From assembly GCA_046297935.1 (NCBI GenBank), contig JBKBHA010000005.1:186001-250000 (forward strand): DNA of 64,000 nt. Reading direction: 5' to 3'. Source of the DNA: CAYMZZ01 sp046297935 (GTDB lineage: Bacteria > Bacteroidota > Bacteroidia > Chitinophagales > Chitinophagaceae). Shown one piece after another: positions 25,467 through 34,330 of this stretch. Position numbers and translations under genes: made by a program. The notes under the pieces were generated by a model. That model did no database searches. It had not been told where the DNA came from and saw only the letters and a list, made by a program, of their open reading frames with translations. Within the stretch, counting starts at the first letter, position 1. Every line of letters begins with the position of its first letter.

Positions 25467-25773
25467 AGACCTCGACCCTATATTACATTCACAACTGCGG
25501 CTGGCAGTCGTATCACTGTTGATCGGTGTACGAGAGGCAGAGTTTACATTCATCAAGGAAAAAACAAATGCAAGCGCTGGCAACCTGAGCGTGCAGATAC
25601 AAAAACTGAAGGACGCCGGTTATATTGACGTTGTCAAACAGTTCAAAGACAATTATCCGCAAACCATCTGTAAAATAACCAAAGAGGGCATTGCAGCTTT
25701 TGACCAGTATGTGAAAGCCTTGCAGAGTTATTTAACTGCGGGCTCACCCAACCCAAAGGAGTCATCGAAATAG
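25459..25773 (+). CDS. Winged-helix transcriptional regulator (MarR/PadR-like size)
   Basis: 104 residues starting at the ATG that overlaps the previous gene's last 8 bp. A winged-helix core is visible: HSQLRLAVVSLLIGVREAEF, then NASAGNLSVQIQKLKDAGYIDV as the recognition helix, and CKITKEGIAAFDQYVKAL as the dimer helix. This matches the single-domain regulators annotated as winged helix DNA-binding proteins in Bacteroidota. It ends the TonB-receptor cluster and is followed by a terminator. Confidence 0.85.
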   Translation: MFKDLDPILHSQLRLAVVSLLIGVREAEFTFIKEKTNASAGNLSVQIQKLKDAGYIDVVKQFKDNYPQTICKITKEGIAAFDQYVKALQSYLTAGSPNPKESSK

Positions 25774-25805
25774 TAAAAGATCATCAACAATTGCAGCATA
25801 AAATA

Positions 25806-25840
25806 AAACGGTCCCATAGACATGGGACCGTTTCTCTTTT
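25806..25840 (+). terminator. Rho-independent terminator after the winged-helix regulator
   Basis: A perfect 12-bp stem, AAACGGTCCCAT (25806-25817) with ATGGGACCGTTT (25822-25833), an AGAC loop and a TCTCTTTTT tail. Confidence 0.93.
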
Positions 25841-25937
25841 TGGAACTCTAAGTGTATAAAATGATCGACTAGGATCACCCCTCTGATTGAAAAACAATTT
25901 AATTGGGCAATATAGTGCTGGCAAAAATTCGCCGTTA

Positions 25938-26351
25938 CTACTTTTCGCTTGCCATACGAATGACAGGTGAGTAACTTACTGACTTGTCTTTGTTGATGAT
26001 AATAATGCGGTAGTACGCTTTGCGATTCTTGTTTCGATCCAGAAACCGATACAGTTCGGCCGGACCTTCTTCGCTGCTGAAAACCAAACCGGCCATTTCG
26101 AATTTTCGTCCATTGCTGCTACGTTGCACAATCAGACGGTCGGCAGCCAGGTTGTTCTCCAGCTTCCAGGTAAGTTGTACCTGATCGGCCTTTCGGATGC
26201 AGGTAAGATCAAAAACCCTGGCGGGTTCAGGAAAATAGTGGTTGAGATAGCTTGTAAAAGGGACGGAACGGTGGTGAGCCGTTGCCGGTATATAAGAAAA
26301 AAGACTTAGGGCGCTCATGCAGATGATGGTAGGGATTAATCGCATAACCAA
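25938..26351 (-). CDS. Short secreted fibronectin-like protein without sorting tail
   Basis: 137 residues, signal peptide ending near PATAHH, then a beta domain (QVQLTWKLENNLAADRLIVQRSSNGRKFEM ... YRFLDRNKNRKAYYRIIIIN) of the same type that precedes the sorting domain in the T9SS substrate at 19783-21099. The sorting domain itself is missing, so it should remain in the periplasm unless it is a truncated gene. The second Met (26345) is an equally good start. No neighbour on the same strand. Confidence 0.65.
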   Translation of the reverse strand: MVMRLIPTIICMSALSLFSYIPATAHHRSVPFTSYLNHYFPEPARVFDLTCIRKADQVQLTWKLENNLAADRLIVQRSSNGRKFEMAGLVFSSEEGPAELYRFLDRNKNRKAYYRIIIINKDKSVSYSPVIRMASEK

Positions 26352-26597
26352 CTTGTTTTAGTTTTCATCGTTTCTCTAAAAGCAATATTGGAGATGCTCG
26401 TGATGTGGAAGCCCCGCATTTTCCCGGATCGTAGTTTTACGTAGAAACCCGTTCAATTATAGGGTTTTCCGCATCACCCAACAAACGTAATAACTCGCAG
26501 GACATTTTGCAAGTTTTTCAAAGAAAAAATTTGACCTTGAAAACAATACGTTCATTTTCAACGTTAAATAGCAATTATCTTTATAACAAAGTACTTC

Positions 26598-27533
26598 ATG
26601 TCTACTGTCATTCAGGTTCGGAATCTTACTAAACAGTTTGACGGCTTTCGTGCCGTATCCGATTTGTCTTTTGATGTGCCGGGCGGTGAGATTTACGGTT
26701 TTCTGGGTCAGAACGGTGCCGGCAAATCAACCACTATACGTATGCTGCTCACCCTCATCCGGCCCAGCGGCGGAACCATTGAGATTTTGGGGATGAACCT
26801 GGAAAAGCACCGACAGGAAATTCTCCGCCAGGTTGGAGCCATTATCGAACGGCCAGACCTTTATAAATATCTCACCGGATTTGAAAATCTTCGACTCTTT
26901 GCCGCGCTAAACAGGGTGCAGCTCAGCCGGACCCAGTTGATGGAACAATTGGAACGGGTGGGACTGGCCGATAGGGCAAATAGCAAAGTGCGTACCTATT
27001 CGCAGGGTATGAAACAACGCCTGGGTATCGCTATCGCGCTGGTTCATGATCCGGCCCTGGTGGTGCTGGACGAACCCACCAATGGACTCGATCCGCAGGG
27101 AATTGCCGATATGCGGAACCTGATTTTGCATATGAGCAGACACTTGAAAAAAACAGTCGTGGTGTCTTCACACCTGCTGAGTGAAATGGAATTGATCGCC
27201 GACAATATGCTCATTATCGATAAAGGCAAAAAAGTGGTGGAAGGCAGGGCGCGTGAACTGTTTAATCCGCTGGAAACGGTGGTTGAGCTCAAAACCGACG
27301 CAATCGGAACCGCCTGGGAAAAGATTGGTAACAGTGCATGGAAGTCGTATCGCATCTATCGGCGTACTGATCGCATATTGTTAAAAATGCCTCACTCCGA
27401 ACTGCCGGCACTGGCGGTTGCGCTGCATCAAATGGATATACCCATCTACTCCTTTAATCCCAAGAATTCACTGGAAGATTATTTTCTTTCACTAACCTCC
27501 GCCAATCAGCATGTGGAATCTTTTACAAATTGA
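26598..27533 (+). CDS. ABC-2 transporter ATP-binding protein
   Basis: 311 residues. Walker A GQNGAGKSTT near residue 38, signature YSQGMKQRLGIA near 134, Walker B LVVLDEPTNGLDP near 154 and the H-loop SSHLLSEME. It belongs to the CcmA/BcrA-like group of simple exporters. It overlaps the permease gene by 23 bp, and the two make one transporter. Substrate not predictable. Confidence 0.92.
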   Translation: MSTVIQVRNLTKQFDGFRAVSDLSFDVPGGEIYGFLGQNGAGKSTTIRMLLTLIRPSGGTIEILGMNLEKHRQEILRQVGAIIERPDLYKYLTGFENLRLFAALNRVQLSRTQLMEQLERVGLADRANSKVRTYSQGMKQRLGIAIALVHDPALVVLDEPTNGLDPQGIADMRNLILHMSRHLKKTVVVSSHLLSEMELIADNMLIIDKGKKVVEGRARELFNPLETVVELKTDAIGTAWEKIGNSAWKSYRIYRRTDRILLKMPHSELPALAVALHQMDIPIYSFNPKNSLEDYFLSLTSANQHVESFTN

Positions 27534-28401
27534 GCTGTATAAAATATTCAAAAGGCCTCGAACTTATATAGCGTTCGGAGCCATCGCCGCCATCGTGTTG
27601 CTGATGCAACTGGGCCTCAAGTACGACGGCAAGGCTTATGTGGATCTGCTTTTCAGCAACATCGACAAAACCTTCGATATCTCCGATTATCTGAAGGAGA
27701 GAATGCTCAACGGTTATCTGATCAGCTTTGTTATATTAAACACGCTGCTGATTCAAATGCCATTGCTGGTAGCGTTGGTGGCCGGCGACTCCATTGCAGG
27801 CGAAGCAAATATGGGTACGCTTCGACTCGCGATGACAAGGCCGATCAGCCGCACCCAGTACATGCTGGTAAAATTTATGGCCAGCGCCATTTATACCGTG
27901 CTATTATTAATTTGGATGGCTATTCTGGCCTTGTTTCTCAGCATGTGGCTCTTCGATACCTCCGACATGGTGATCCTGCGATCTACCGGCATCGAGATCA
28001 TTGCCGAGTCCGATATTTTCTGGCGCTATCTCTGCGCATTTGGCTACGCAGCGGTGGCTCTGACTACGGTAGCTTCCCTGGCCTTTCTGTTCAGTGTTTT
28101 TGCTGAAAACAGCATCGGGCCTATAATTGCGACCATGAGTGTGGTGATCGTGTTTACTATTCTGTCGGAAATGAATATCCCCATTTACGATAGTACCGTC
28201 AAGCCATATCTCTTTACTTCCCATATGCTGGCCTGGAAGGGATTCTTTTATGTACAGGCTACGCCCGATGGCACCAGCATCCGCGGTAGTATCGAAAATT
28301 TGCCGGGAATATTAAAGAGCATGAGCATCCTACTGGTATATATGGCCGTCTTTGTAAGTAGTGCCATCTATATTTTCAGGAGAAAAGATATTTTAAGCTA
28401 A
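27511..28401 (+). CDS. ABC-2 transporter permease
   Basis: 296 residues with six hydrophobic segments and the ABC-2 features: a short cytosolic N-terminus (LLQIELYKIFKRPRTYI), a large extracytoplasmic loop after helix 1, and LRLAMTRPISRTQYMLVKF before helix 3. The start overlaps the ATPase gene by 23 bp. With the downstream LolA-like protein it may form a small envelope operon (10-bp gap). Confidence 0.88.
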   Translation: MWNLLQIELYKIFKRPRTYIAFGAIAAIVLLMQLGLKYDGKAYVDLLFSNIDKTFDISDYLKERMLNGYLISFVILNTLLIQMPLLVALVAGDSIAGEANMGTLRLAMTRPISRTQYMLVKFMASAIYTVLLLIWMAILALFLSMWLFDTSDMVILRSTGIEIIAESDIFWRYLCAFGYAAVALTTVASLAFLFSVFAENSIGPIIATMSVVIVFTILSEMNIPIYDSTVKPYLFTSHMLAWKGFFYVQATPDGTSIRGSIENLPGILKSMSILLVYMAVFVSSAIYIFRRKDILS

Positions 28402-28411
28402 AATAATTGAT

Positions 28412-29098
28412 ATGAAATTCTGTTTTTTGGGGCTTTGGATTTTGCTGGCTGCACCCGTTCTTGCTCAGCAGCTGACTGCAGAAGAACTGGTAGCTAAAGT
28501 GCGTGAGAAACTTGCTAGGGTAAAAGACTATGAGGCAAAGGGCAAAATGAAAACCAGCGTTGCCTACATGAAAGCACCGGTAGCCAATATCCTGGTTTAT
28601 TACAAAAGCCCCGACAAGCTCCGGATAAAAAATGAAACTGGTGTTTCTTTTATCCCTCAGGGCTCCACCAATATTAATATGGGCAGCCTTTTTGCCAATA
28701 CCGGCAAGTTCGACATTATTGATGGGGGCACGGAAGAAGGCACCGGCTGGAGAATTGTGAAGCTCTTGCCCCAGGACGAAAACTCCGATGTGGTTTTATC
28801 AACCCTGTTCATTGATGCTAAAACCTTTCTGATTCGTAAAGCACGCACTACCACAAAAGAAAGCGGCAGTTTTGAGTTGGAATTGACCTACGGCAAATAC
28901 GCTGAATGGGGACTGGCCGACAAAGTGGTTTTCATTTTCAATACCCGTGAGTATAAACTTCCTAAAGGGATTACCTTCGACTATGACGACGGCACCCAGC
29001 GCAATAAAACACAACCCAAAGATGCCAAGGGCCGCGTTGAAATTGACTATACGGAATATAAAATAAACAAGGGAGTCACCGACGACACATTCAAATAG
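28412..29098 (+). CDS. LolA-like periplasmic protein
   Basis: 228 residues with a signal peptide (cut after PVLAQ) and a sequence typical of the LolA/LolB-like half-barrel: TAEELVAKVREKLARVKDYEAKGKM, then VYYKSPDKLRIKN and IDAKTFLIRKARTTTK. Members carry lipoproteins or other lipids across the periplasm. It lies 10 bp after the ABC-2 permease, which suggests that the three genes handle one envelope substrate. Confidence 0.7.
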   Translation: MKFCFLGLWILLAAPVLAQQLTAEELVAKVREKLARVKDYEAKGKMKTSVAYMKAPVANILVYYKSPDKLRIKNETGVSFIPQGSTNINMGSLFANTGKFDIIDGGTEEGTGWRIVKLLPQDENSDVVLSTLFIDAKTFLIRKARTTTKESGSFELELTYGKYAEWGLADKVVFIFNTREYKLPKGITFDYDDGTQRNKTQPKDAKGRVEIDYTEYKINKGVTDDTFK

Positions 29099-29303
29099 CT
29101 GCGCCATCATTAAAATACAACCTGAGTGCATTGAGTTCGTCAATCCCATTGGCACTGAAAAAGCCGCCGATTGCTAATAGTTTTTGATGCGGAGGCACCA
29201 CCACTCAAAATATCGGGCAAAAATTTAATTGTAAATCAATTGATTACAAGGGGTGCTCGATAAAATAAATCATTAAATCCATCAATTAACCAATTATCCC
29301 ACT

Positions 29304-29311
29304 TATCTTTG
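29304..29311 (+). promoter_or_regulatory. Candidate -7 element of the ribosomal protein operon
   Basis: TATCTTTG matches TAnnTTTG. It is identical to the element before atpB. No clear -33 TTTG at the right spacing. The ATG of rplM is 104 bp downstream, leaving a leader of about 95 nt. Confidence 0.55.
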
Positions 29312-29313
29312 CG

Positions 29314-29382
29314 TCCCCAAAATTTGCGTAAGCAAGGGGGTCCTGTGGGGGATAGCCCGCCGGATTTTTTCAAAAAACGGCC
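29314..29382 (+). promoter_or_regulatory. Structured leader before rplM
   Basis: CCCC (29314-29317) can pair with GGGG (29336-29339) around an inner TTGC-GTAA-GCAA hairpin. A second hairpin near 29360-29380 uses CCG, T5, A5 and CGG. Such a leader fits autoregulation by L13 or another product, which is known for rplM-rpsI in other bacteria. No match to a named leader was tested. Upstream, 29099-29303 shows no gene. Confidence 0.4.
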
Positions 29383-29415
29383 GGTGCATTGATTGCCCGG
29401 TATAAAAAAGAAACG

Positions 29416-29859
29416 ATGAGTAAATTACATTTCACGACCAAGCATGCGAACGAGGCTACCGTCAAGCGCAACTGGTACGTTGTGGACGGTACTAATCAAA
29501 CCGTAGGCCGCATGTGCTCCAGAATCGCCGCCATTTTGCGCGGAAAAAACAAAGCGAGCTATACGCCGCACGTTGATACCGGAGACTACATTATTGTTAT
29601 TAACGCTGAAAAAGTGGTACTGACCGGCGATAAGCTGAATCAGAAAATGTATGACCACTACACTGGTTATCCTGGTGGCCTTAAAGAAGAAGCTGCTGGC
29701 AACCTGTTGAAGCGTCGCCCCGAGGTTGTAGTGGAAAGAGCTGTTAAAGGCATGCTTCCCAAGAATCGCCTTGGACGCAAAATGTTCAAAAAGCTGTTTG
29801 TGTATACAGGAGCCGAGCATCCGCATACCGCACAACAACCTAAAGAACTGAAATTCTAA
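29416..29859 (+). CDS. rplM: 50S ribosomal protein L13
   Basis: 147 residues from the ATG at 29416; an upstream in-frame start at 29389 would add nine residues not typical of L13. Family landmarks: WYVVDGTNQTVGRMCSRIAAILRGK, DTGDYIIVINAEKV, YPGGLKEE, AVKGMLPKNRLGR and YTGAEHPHTAQQP. It binds 23S rRNA early in large-subunit assembly. First gene of rplM-rpsI-rpsB-tsf. Confidence 0.97.
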   Translation: MSKLHFTTKHANEATVKRNWYVVDGTNQTVGRMCSRIAAILRGKNKASYTPHVDTGDYIIVINAEKVVLTGDKLNQKMYDHYTGYPGGLKEEAAGNLLKRRPEVVVERAVKGMLPKNRLGRKMFKKLFVYTGAEHPHTAQQPKELKF

Positions 29860-29910
29860 ATGCGTTGCCTTTGAGCAACCACAACCTCAAACATTTACAA
29901 AAAGAAATAA

Positions 29911-30300
29911 ATGGAAAAGCAAAAAAACGGAGTAGGACGTCGTAAAGAAGCGGTTACCCGTGTGTTCCTGAGCAAGGGCGACGGTAAGATTACTGTGAAC
30001 GACAAAGACTACAAAGAATATTTTCCCCTGGTCTATCTGCAAAACCAGGTGGAGCGTCCGTTGAAAACCATCGACGCGGTTGGTAAATTCGACATTAAGA
30101 TCAACGCTGCCGGTGGTGGTGTAAAAGGTCAGGCTGAAGCCGCCATGCTGGGTATTTCCCGTGTGCTGGTTGACCTGAACCCTGAGTTCCGTCCGGCGCT
30201 GAAAGCTGCTGGTCTGCTGAAACGTGATCCCCGTTCAGTTGAAAGAAAGAAATTCGGTCACAAAAAGGCGCGCAGAAGCTACCAGTTCTCGAAGCGTTAA
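29911..30300 (+). CDS. rpsI: 30S ribosomal protein S9
   Basis: 129 residues with the conserved GVGRRKEAVTRVFL start, GGGVKGQAEAAMLGISRVL centre and the basic tail KKARRSYQFSKR, whose last Lys-Arg reaches the P-site tRNA. It is 51 bp after rplM, the usual partner. Confidence 0.98.
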   Translation: MEKQKNGVGRRKEAVTRVFLSKGDGKITVNDKDYKEYFPLVYLQNQVERPLKTIDAVGKFDIKINAAGGGVKGQAEAAMLGISRVLVDLNPEFRPALKAAGLLKRDPRSVERKKFGHKKARRSYQFSKR

Positions 30301-30327
30301 TAATACAAACGATAAATATTCTTATAA

Positions 30328-31218
30328 ATGGAAAATAATACTTCCTTACAACAGCAACTACTGGAAGCCGGCGTACACTTCGGTCACCTGAAGAAGAAAT
30401 GGAATCCCAAGATGTTGCCTTACATCTTTGCTGAAAAGAAAGGTATCCATATCATCGACCTGAATAAAACGGTTGAAAGCATGCAGGAATCTGCGGCCGC
30501 TCTGAAGCAGATCGCCCGCAGTGGTAAGAAAATCCTGTTTGTTGGAACCAAAAAGCAGGCTAAGGACATCGTTAGCGAATGCGCACAGCGCGTTAACATG
30601 CCTTTCGTTACCGAGCGTTGGCTGGGTGGCATGCTCACCAACTTCAACACGGTTCGTAAGAGCGTGAAGAAGATGCAGAGCATCGAAAAAATGCTGGGCG
30701 ATGGTTCTTTCGACAGCATTACCAAAAAAGAACGCCTCACACTGAGCCGCGATAAAGACAAAATGGAGAAAGTCCTGGGTGGTATCGCTCAGCTTGGACG
30801 TGTACCCGCTGCGCTCTTTATCATCGATATCGGTCACGAACACATCGCTCTGGCTGAAGCCAAGCGCCTTGGTATTACCACTTTTGGTATCGTTGATACC
30901 AACTGCGATCCCAATAAAGTAGACTTTGCTGTGCCGGGCAATGACGACGCTACCAAGTCGATCGCCATCATGGTAAACTACATCACCGCTGCTATTGCTG
31001 AAGGTCTGGCTGAACGTCAGGCTGCAAAAGACGATGATACCGAAGAAGGAAACGATGACGAAAAAGAAAAACGCGCAGCCCGCCTCGAGGCAGAAGCTCA
31101 GGCTGAAGGCGGTGGTCGCGGTCGCGGTGGACGCGGCGGTGGTCGTGGACCAGGCGCCGGTCAGGGCGGTGGACAACGTCGTCGTACGCCAGGTGGTGCA
31201 CCCGGTGGTCGTCGTTAA
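30328..31218 (+). CDS. rpsB: 30S ribosomal protein S2 with Gly/Arg-rich tail
   Basis: 296 residues. The first 235 are standard S2 (LLEAGVHFGHLKKKWNPKM, FVGTKKQAKDIV, ERWLGGMLTNFNTV, GRVPAALFIIDIGHEHIAL, GIVDTNCDPNKVDF, PGNDDATKSI). A C-terminal extension of some 60 residues follows: first acidic (DDTEEGNDDEKEK), then Gly/Arg repeats of RGG type (GGRGRGGRGGGRG ... QRRRTPG). The tail is absent from typical S2 proteins. It is followed by tsf, as in most bacteria. Confidence 0.97.
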   Translation: MENNTSLQQQLLEAGVHFGHLKKKWNPKMLPYIFAEKKGIHIIDLNKTVESMQESAAALKQIARSGKKILFVGTKKQAKDIVSECAQRVNMPFVTERWLGGMLTNFNTVRKSVKKMQSIEKMLGDGSFDSITKKERLTLSRDKDKMEKVLGGIAQLGRVPAALFIIDIGHEHIALAEAKRLGITTFGIVDTNCDPNKVDFAVPGNDDATKSIAIMVNYITAAIAEGLAERQAAKDDDTEEGNDDEKEKRAARLEAEAQAEGGGRGRGGRGGGRGPGAGQGGGQRRRTPGGAPGGRR

Positions 31219-31289
31219 TTCAACGGCAGAAATGGCCGGTCTGTAAACCGGTCACTGGTTTCGTAATTGAAAACTTTTAAAACAGAACT

Positions 31290-32126
31290 ATGTCTACAGT
31301 TACAATATCTGCTCAGGATATCAATAAACTGCGCCAGGCAACTGGTGCCGGTATGATGGATTGCCGCAAGGCCCTGACTGAAACAAATGGTGACTTTGAA
31401 GCAGCCATCGATTGGTTGCGTAAGCAAGGTCAAAAGGTTGCTGCCAAACGCAGCGACCGCGAAGCGAAAGAAGGTGTGGTAATTGCACAAACCACCAGCG
31501 ACAACAAGACAGGGGTAGTAGTTTGTATTTCCTGCGAAACTGATTTCGTATCGAAGAATACCGACTTCATCGCATTCGCTCAAAGCATTGCCGATGCTGC
31601 TATCGCCAACAATGTTAAATCAGCGGAAGAACTGAATAACACAAAAATTGGTGCAGTAACCGTGGCTGACCTGATCAACGATAAACTGGCTGCCATTGGT
31701 GAAAAGATCGGTATCACCAAATTCGAACGTGTCGACGCGCCTTACGTATCTTCCTACATCCACGGTGCATACCGTATTGGTGTACTGGTAGGCATGAACA
31801 AGGAAGCAGCTGAAGCAGGTAAAGACGTAGCTATGCAAATCGCTGCTCTTAACCCTGTAGCGGTGGACGCAGCCAGCGTACCAGCTGATGTGGTTGAACG
31901 CGAAAAAGGCATCATCATGGACGTGATGAAGCAGGATCCCAAAATGGCCGGCAAACCAGAAGAAATGCTGGCTAAAATTGCGGAAGGTAAACTGGGAGCC
32001 TTCTTCAAAGAACAAACCCTGACTGCTCAACCTTTTGTAAAGGACGCAGGCAAAACGGTAGCTGATTACCTGAAGGAATCAGGCGATGTAACCGTTACTG
32101 AATTCAAACGTGTGGCGCTGGGCTGA
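31290..32126 (+). CDS. tsf: Elongation factor Ts
   Basis: 278 residues: N-terminal UBA-like domain (INKLRQATGAGMMDCRKAL), the TDFVSKN motif that contacts EF-Tu, and the core ending FVKDAGKTVADYLK. It exchanges GDP for GTP on EF-Tu. It lies 71 bp after rpsB and is followed by a strong terminator, ending the operon. Confidence 0.97.
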   Translation: MSTVTISAQDINKLRQATGAGMMDCRKALTETNGDFEAAIDWLRKQGQKVAAKRSDREAKEGVVIAQTTSDNKTGVVVCISCETDFVSKNTDFIAFAQSIADAAIANNVKSAEELNNTKIGAVTVADLINDKLAAIGEKIGITKFERVDAPYVSSYIHGAYRIGVLVGMNKEAAEAGKDVAMQIAALNPVAVDAASVPADVVEREKGIIMDVMKQDPKMAGKPEEMLAKIAEGKLGAFFKEQTLTAQPFVKDAGKTVADYLKESGDVTVTEFKRVALG

Positions 32127-32149
32127 TTGCCGGCTGCCTGACATAACCA

Positions 32150-32189
32150 AACGCCCCGTAGACAACTTCTACGGGGCGTTTTCTTTTCT
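32150..32189 (+). terminator. Rho-independent terminator after tsf
   Basis: A perfect 12-bp stem, AACGCCCCGTAG (32150-32161) with CTACGGGGCGTT (32169-32180), a 7-nt loop and TTCTTTTCT after it. Confidence 0.95.
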
Positions 32190-32299
32190 GAAAACCAACA
32201 GAATAGCTACTGTTTCCCCCTGTATTGGCCGGGCATATACCTAATTTGTAGTACACAGATGTGCATCCAAAGCTCATTGGATATATTTGACCTGTCTAC

Positions 32300-34294
32300 A
32301 TGAGCCGCATAATTCTGATACTTGTCTGCTCCCTGGGTTTGCAGCAGGGGGTTTATGCACAAACCGATTTGATTGAAAAATTGAAGCGGGAAGTGCGACA
32401 TGCTGCTAACGACAACGATCGTCTTCAGGCGCTGCTTGATCTTTTTGAGGAAGGCCGCAACATTCATCGCGATACACTGGAACGATTTGCCTTGCAGGCA
32501 CGTGAACTGGCAGGCAGGGTAGGCGACAAGCGCCAGAAAGCATTGGCAGAGCTGGCTTACGCAAATACTTATTATCGCTGGGGATGGATCGACTCGGCCC
32601 TTGCTATTGCACAACCATTGCTTGGCCACCTCCCGGTACAGGATCCCATGTATCGCGATTCACATTTCAAAGTCGCCCGCCAGTTGGCAGTTTACCATGT
32701 AGGTACCATGAAGTATTCCGAGGCGCTCGAGATTCTTTATGATCTGATTGCCAAAGCCGAAAAATACGGCGACTCCATCACCGCGGCTGTTAATCTGAAT
32801 AGCATTGGGTCAATCGCACTGCAAAGGTCTGCCCCACGTACCGCCATTGGCTGGCTGGATAGAGCACTTCTATTTAATACTGGCGATGCGAGATTTGAAC
32901 CAGTACTGGCAGCCATTTATACCAATATGGCCGAAGCCCTGACCAAAACGGGCAAACTCGATTCTGCCCTGTATTATATTGAAAAAGGTGTTGAACTATT
33001 TCGGAAACAGCAGAACCTGTCGAGCCTGGCACATGCATTACAGCGTGAATCCAATCTCTACATCAAGCTGCATCGGCTCGACAAAGCCGAAGCTGTGCTC
33101 AAACAGATGATCGAAGTACGACAGCTCACCAATGATGGTAGCATCTGGCTCGACGATAACCTTTCGCTAATTGAATTCTACCTCGAAACCGGCCAGGCCC
33201 AAAAGGCAGTTGATTATTGCCTGCTTGCCTTGCAACGAGGTGATGTACGAGATAGCACCGCTGAAGCCGGGAAAGTATACAGCAATAACGTGAATCTGCG
33301 CCTCAGCTACTACGAAGCGTTGGCTCGGAGCTATAAGGCCCTTGGCAATCAGGAAAAATATCAGGAAACACTCGAACGTATCATTTCGGCCAAAGATTCT
33401 TTTTACCTCGCCAACTCGGCCGAAGCGATAGCAGAAGTGCAAACGAAATACGAAGTACAAAAAAAGGAAAATACCATCATTCAGCAGCAACTGGCCCTGG
33501 TCAGAAAAAACAACCTGTTTTACCTGACGGTGGCTGTGGTGGCATTTGTTGCCGTGCTGACCACTGTATTTTTCATTGGCTATCGTAAACGCGAAAAGCT
33601 GAAAGTTCAACTACTCCTTGAGCGGGAAAAGGCCGACACATTGCGTGCAATAGCTGAGGCGGAAGAAAACGAAAGAAAGCGAATTGCTGCCGATCTGCAC
33701 GATAATCTGGGGGTATATGCTGCCAGCATTGCTTCCAATCTTGACTTTATTGGTGCCCGAAATCGGGCTGAAGATGAATTGAATGCGCTTCACGAACTGC
33801 GCCACAACTCGCAGGCTATTGTATCGCAACTGGCGGACACCATCTGGGCCCTCAACAAGGAAACGCTGACTCTAACCGCCATCAGCGACCGCGTAAAAAT
33901 CTTTTTGCAGCGGGTGCGCCCCAGCTATCCCGGCATCCAGCTCGAAGTAGAAGAATCGGTGCAACGGGATCTTAGTTTTTCACCCATACAGGCCTTTCAT
34001 CTGTACCGAGTGATACAGGAATCGATCGTAAATGCGCTCAAACATAGCCAGGCAACAAGGGTCACAGTGGGACTTTCCGGAAATTTCGAAAATTGGTCGG
34101 TGAAAATTGATGACAACGGACGAGGAATGACCGATATACCTTCAGAAAAAGCAGGCTCTGGCAACGGAATGGCAAACATGCGCAAGCGGGCTCAGGCATC
34201 AGGCTGGAACATTAGCTGGCTTACACTGTCAACCGGTGGAACCCGGGTTCTGATCGAACCAGCATCAGGCCCTCGTTCTGAACCAGGAGTCTGA
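32300..34294 (+). CDS. TPR-containing sensor histidine kinase (HisKA_3 type)
   Basis: 664 residues: signal peptide (cut after GVYAQ), a periplasmic helical TPR region (about 30-390), one membrane helix (about 406-428), a coiled-coil linker, a HisKA_3 dimerisation domain with the phospho-acceptor His near residue 467 (RIAADLHDNLG) and a HATPase_c domain (VIQESIVNALKHS, DDNGRGM, GSGNGMANMRKRA). A TATATTTG -7-like element at 32282-32289 suggests a very short leader. Its regulator is encoded 36 bp downstream. Confidence 0.92.
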   Translation: MSRIILILVCSLGLQQGVYAQTDLIEKLKREVRHAANDNDRLQALLDLFEEGRNIHRDTLERFALQARELAGRVGDKRQKALAELAYANTYYRWGWIDSALAIAQPLLGHLPVQDPMYRDSHFKVARQLAVYHVGTMKYSEALEILYDLIAKAEKYGDSITAAVNLNSIGSIALQRSAPRTAIGWLDRALLFNTGDARFEPVLAAIYTNMAEALTKTGKLDSALYYIEKGVELFRKQQNLSSLAHALQRESNLYIKLHRLDKAEAVLKQMIEVRQLTNDGSIWLDDNLSLIEFYLETGQAQKAVDYCLLALQRGDVRDSTAEAGKVYSNNVNLRLSYYEALARSYKALGNQEKYQETLERIISAKDSFYLANSAEAIAEVQTKYEVQKKENTIIQQQLALVRKNNLFYLTVAVVAFVAVLTTVFFIGYRKREKLKVQLLLEREKADTLRAIAEAEENERKRIAADLHDNLGVYAASIASNLDFIGARNRAEDELNALHELRHNSQAIVSQLADTIWALNKETLTLTAISDRVKIFLQRVRPSYPGIQLEVEESVQRDLSFSPIQAFHLYRVIQESIVNALKHSQATRVTVGLSGNFENWSVKIDDNGRGMTDIPSEKAGSGNGMANMRKRAQASGWNISWLTLSTGGTRVLIEPASGPRSEPGV

Positions 34295-34330
34295 AGAAGC
34301 GAAGGTCTACAAGCAACCAAACCATACATC

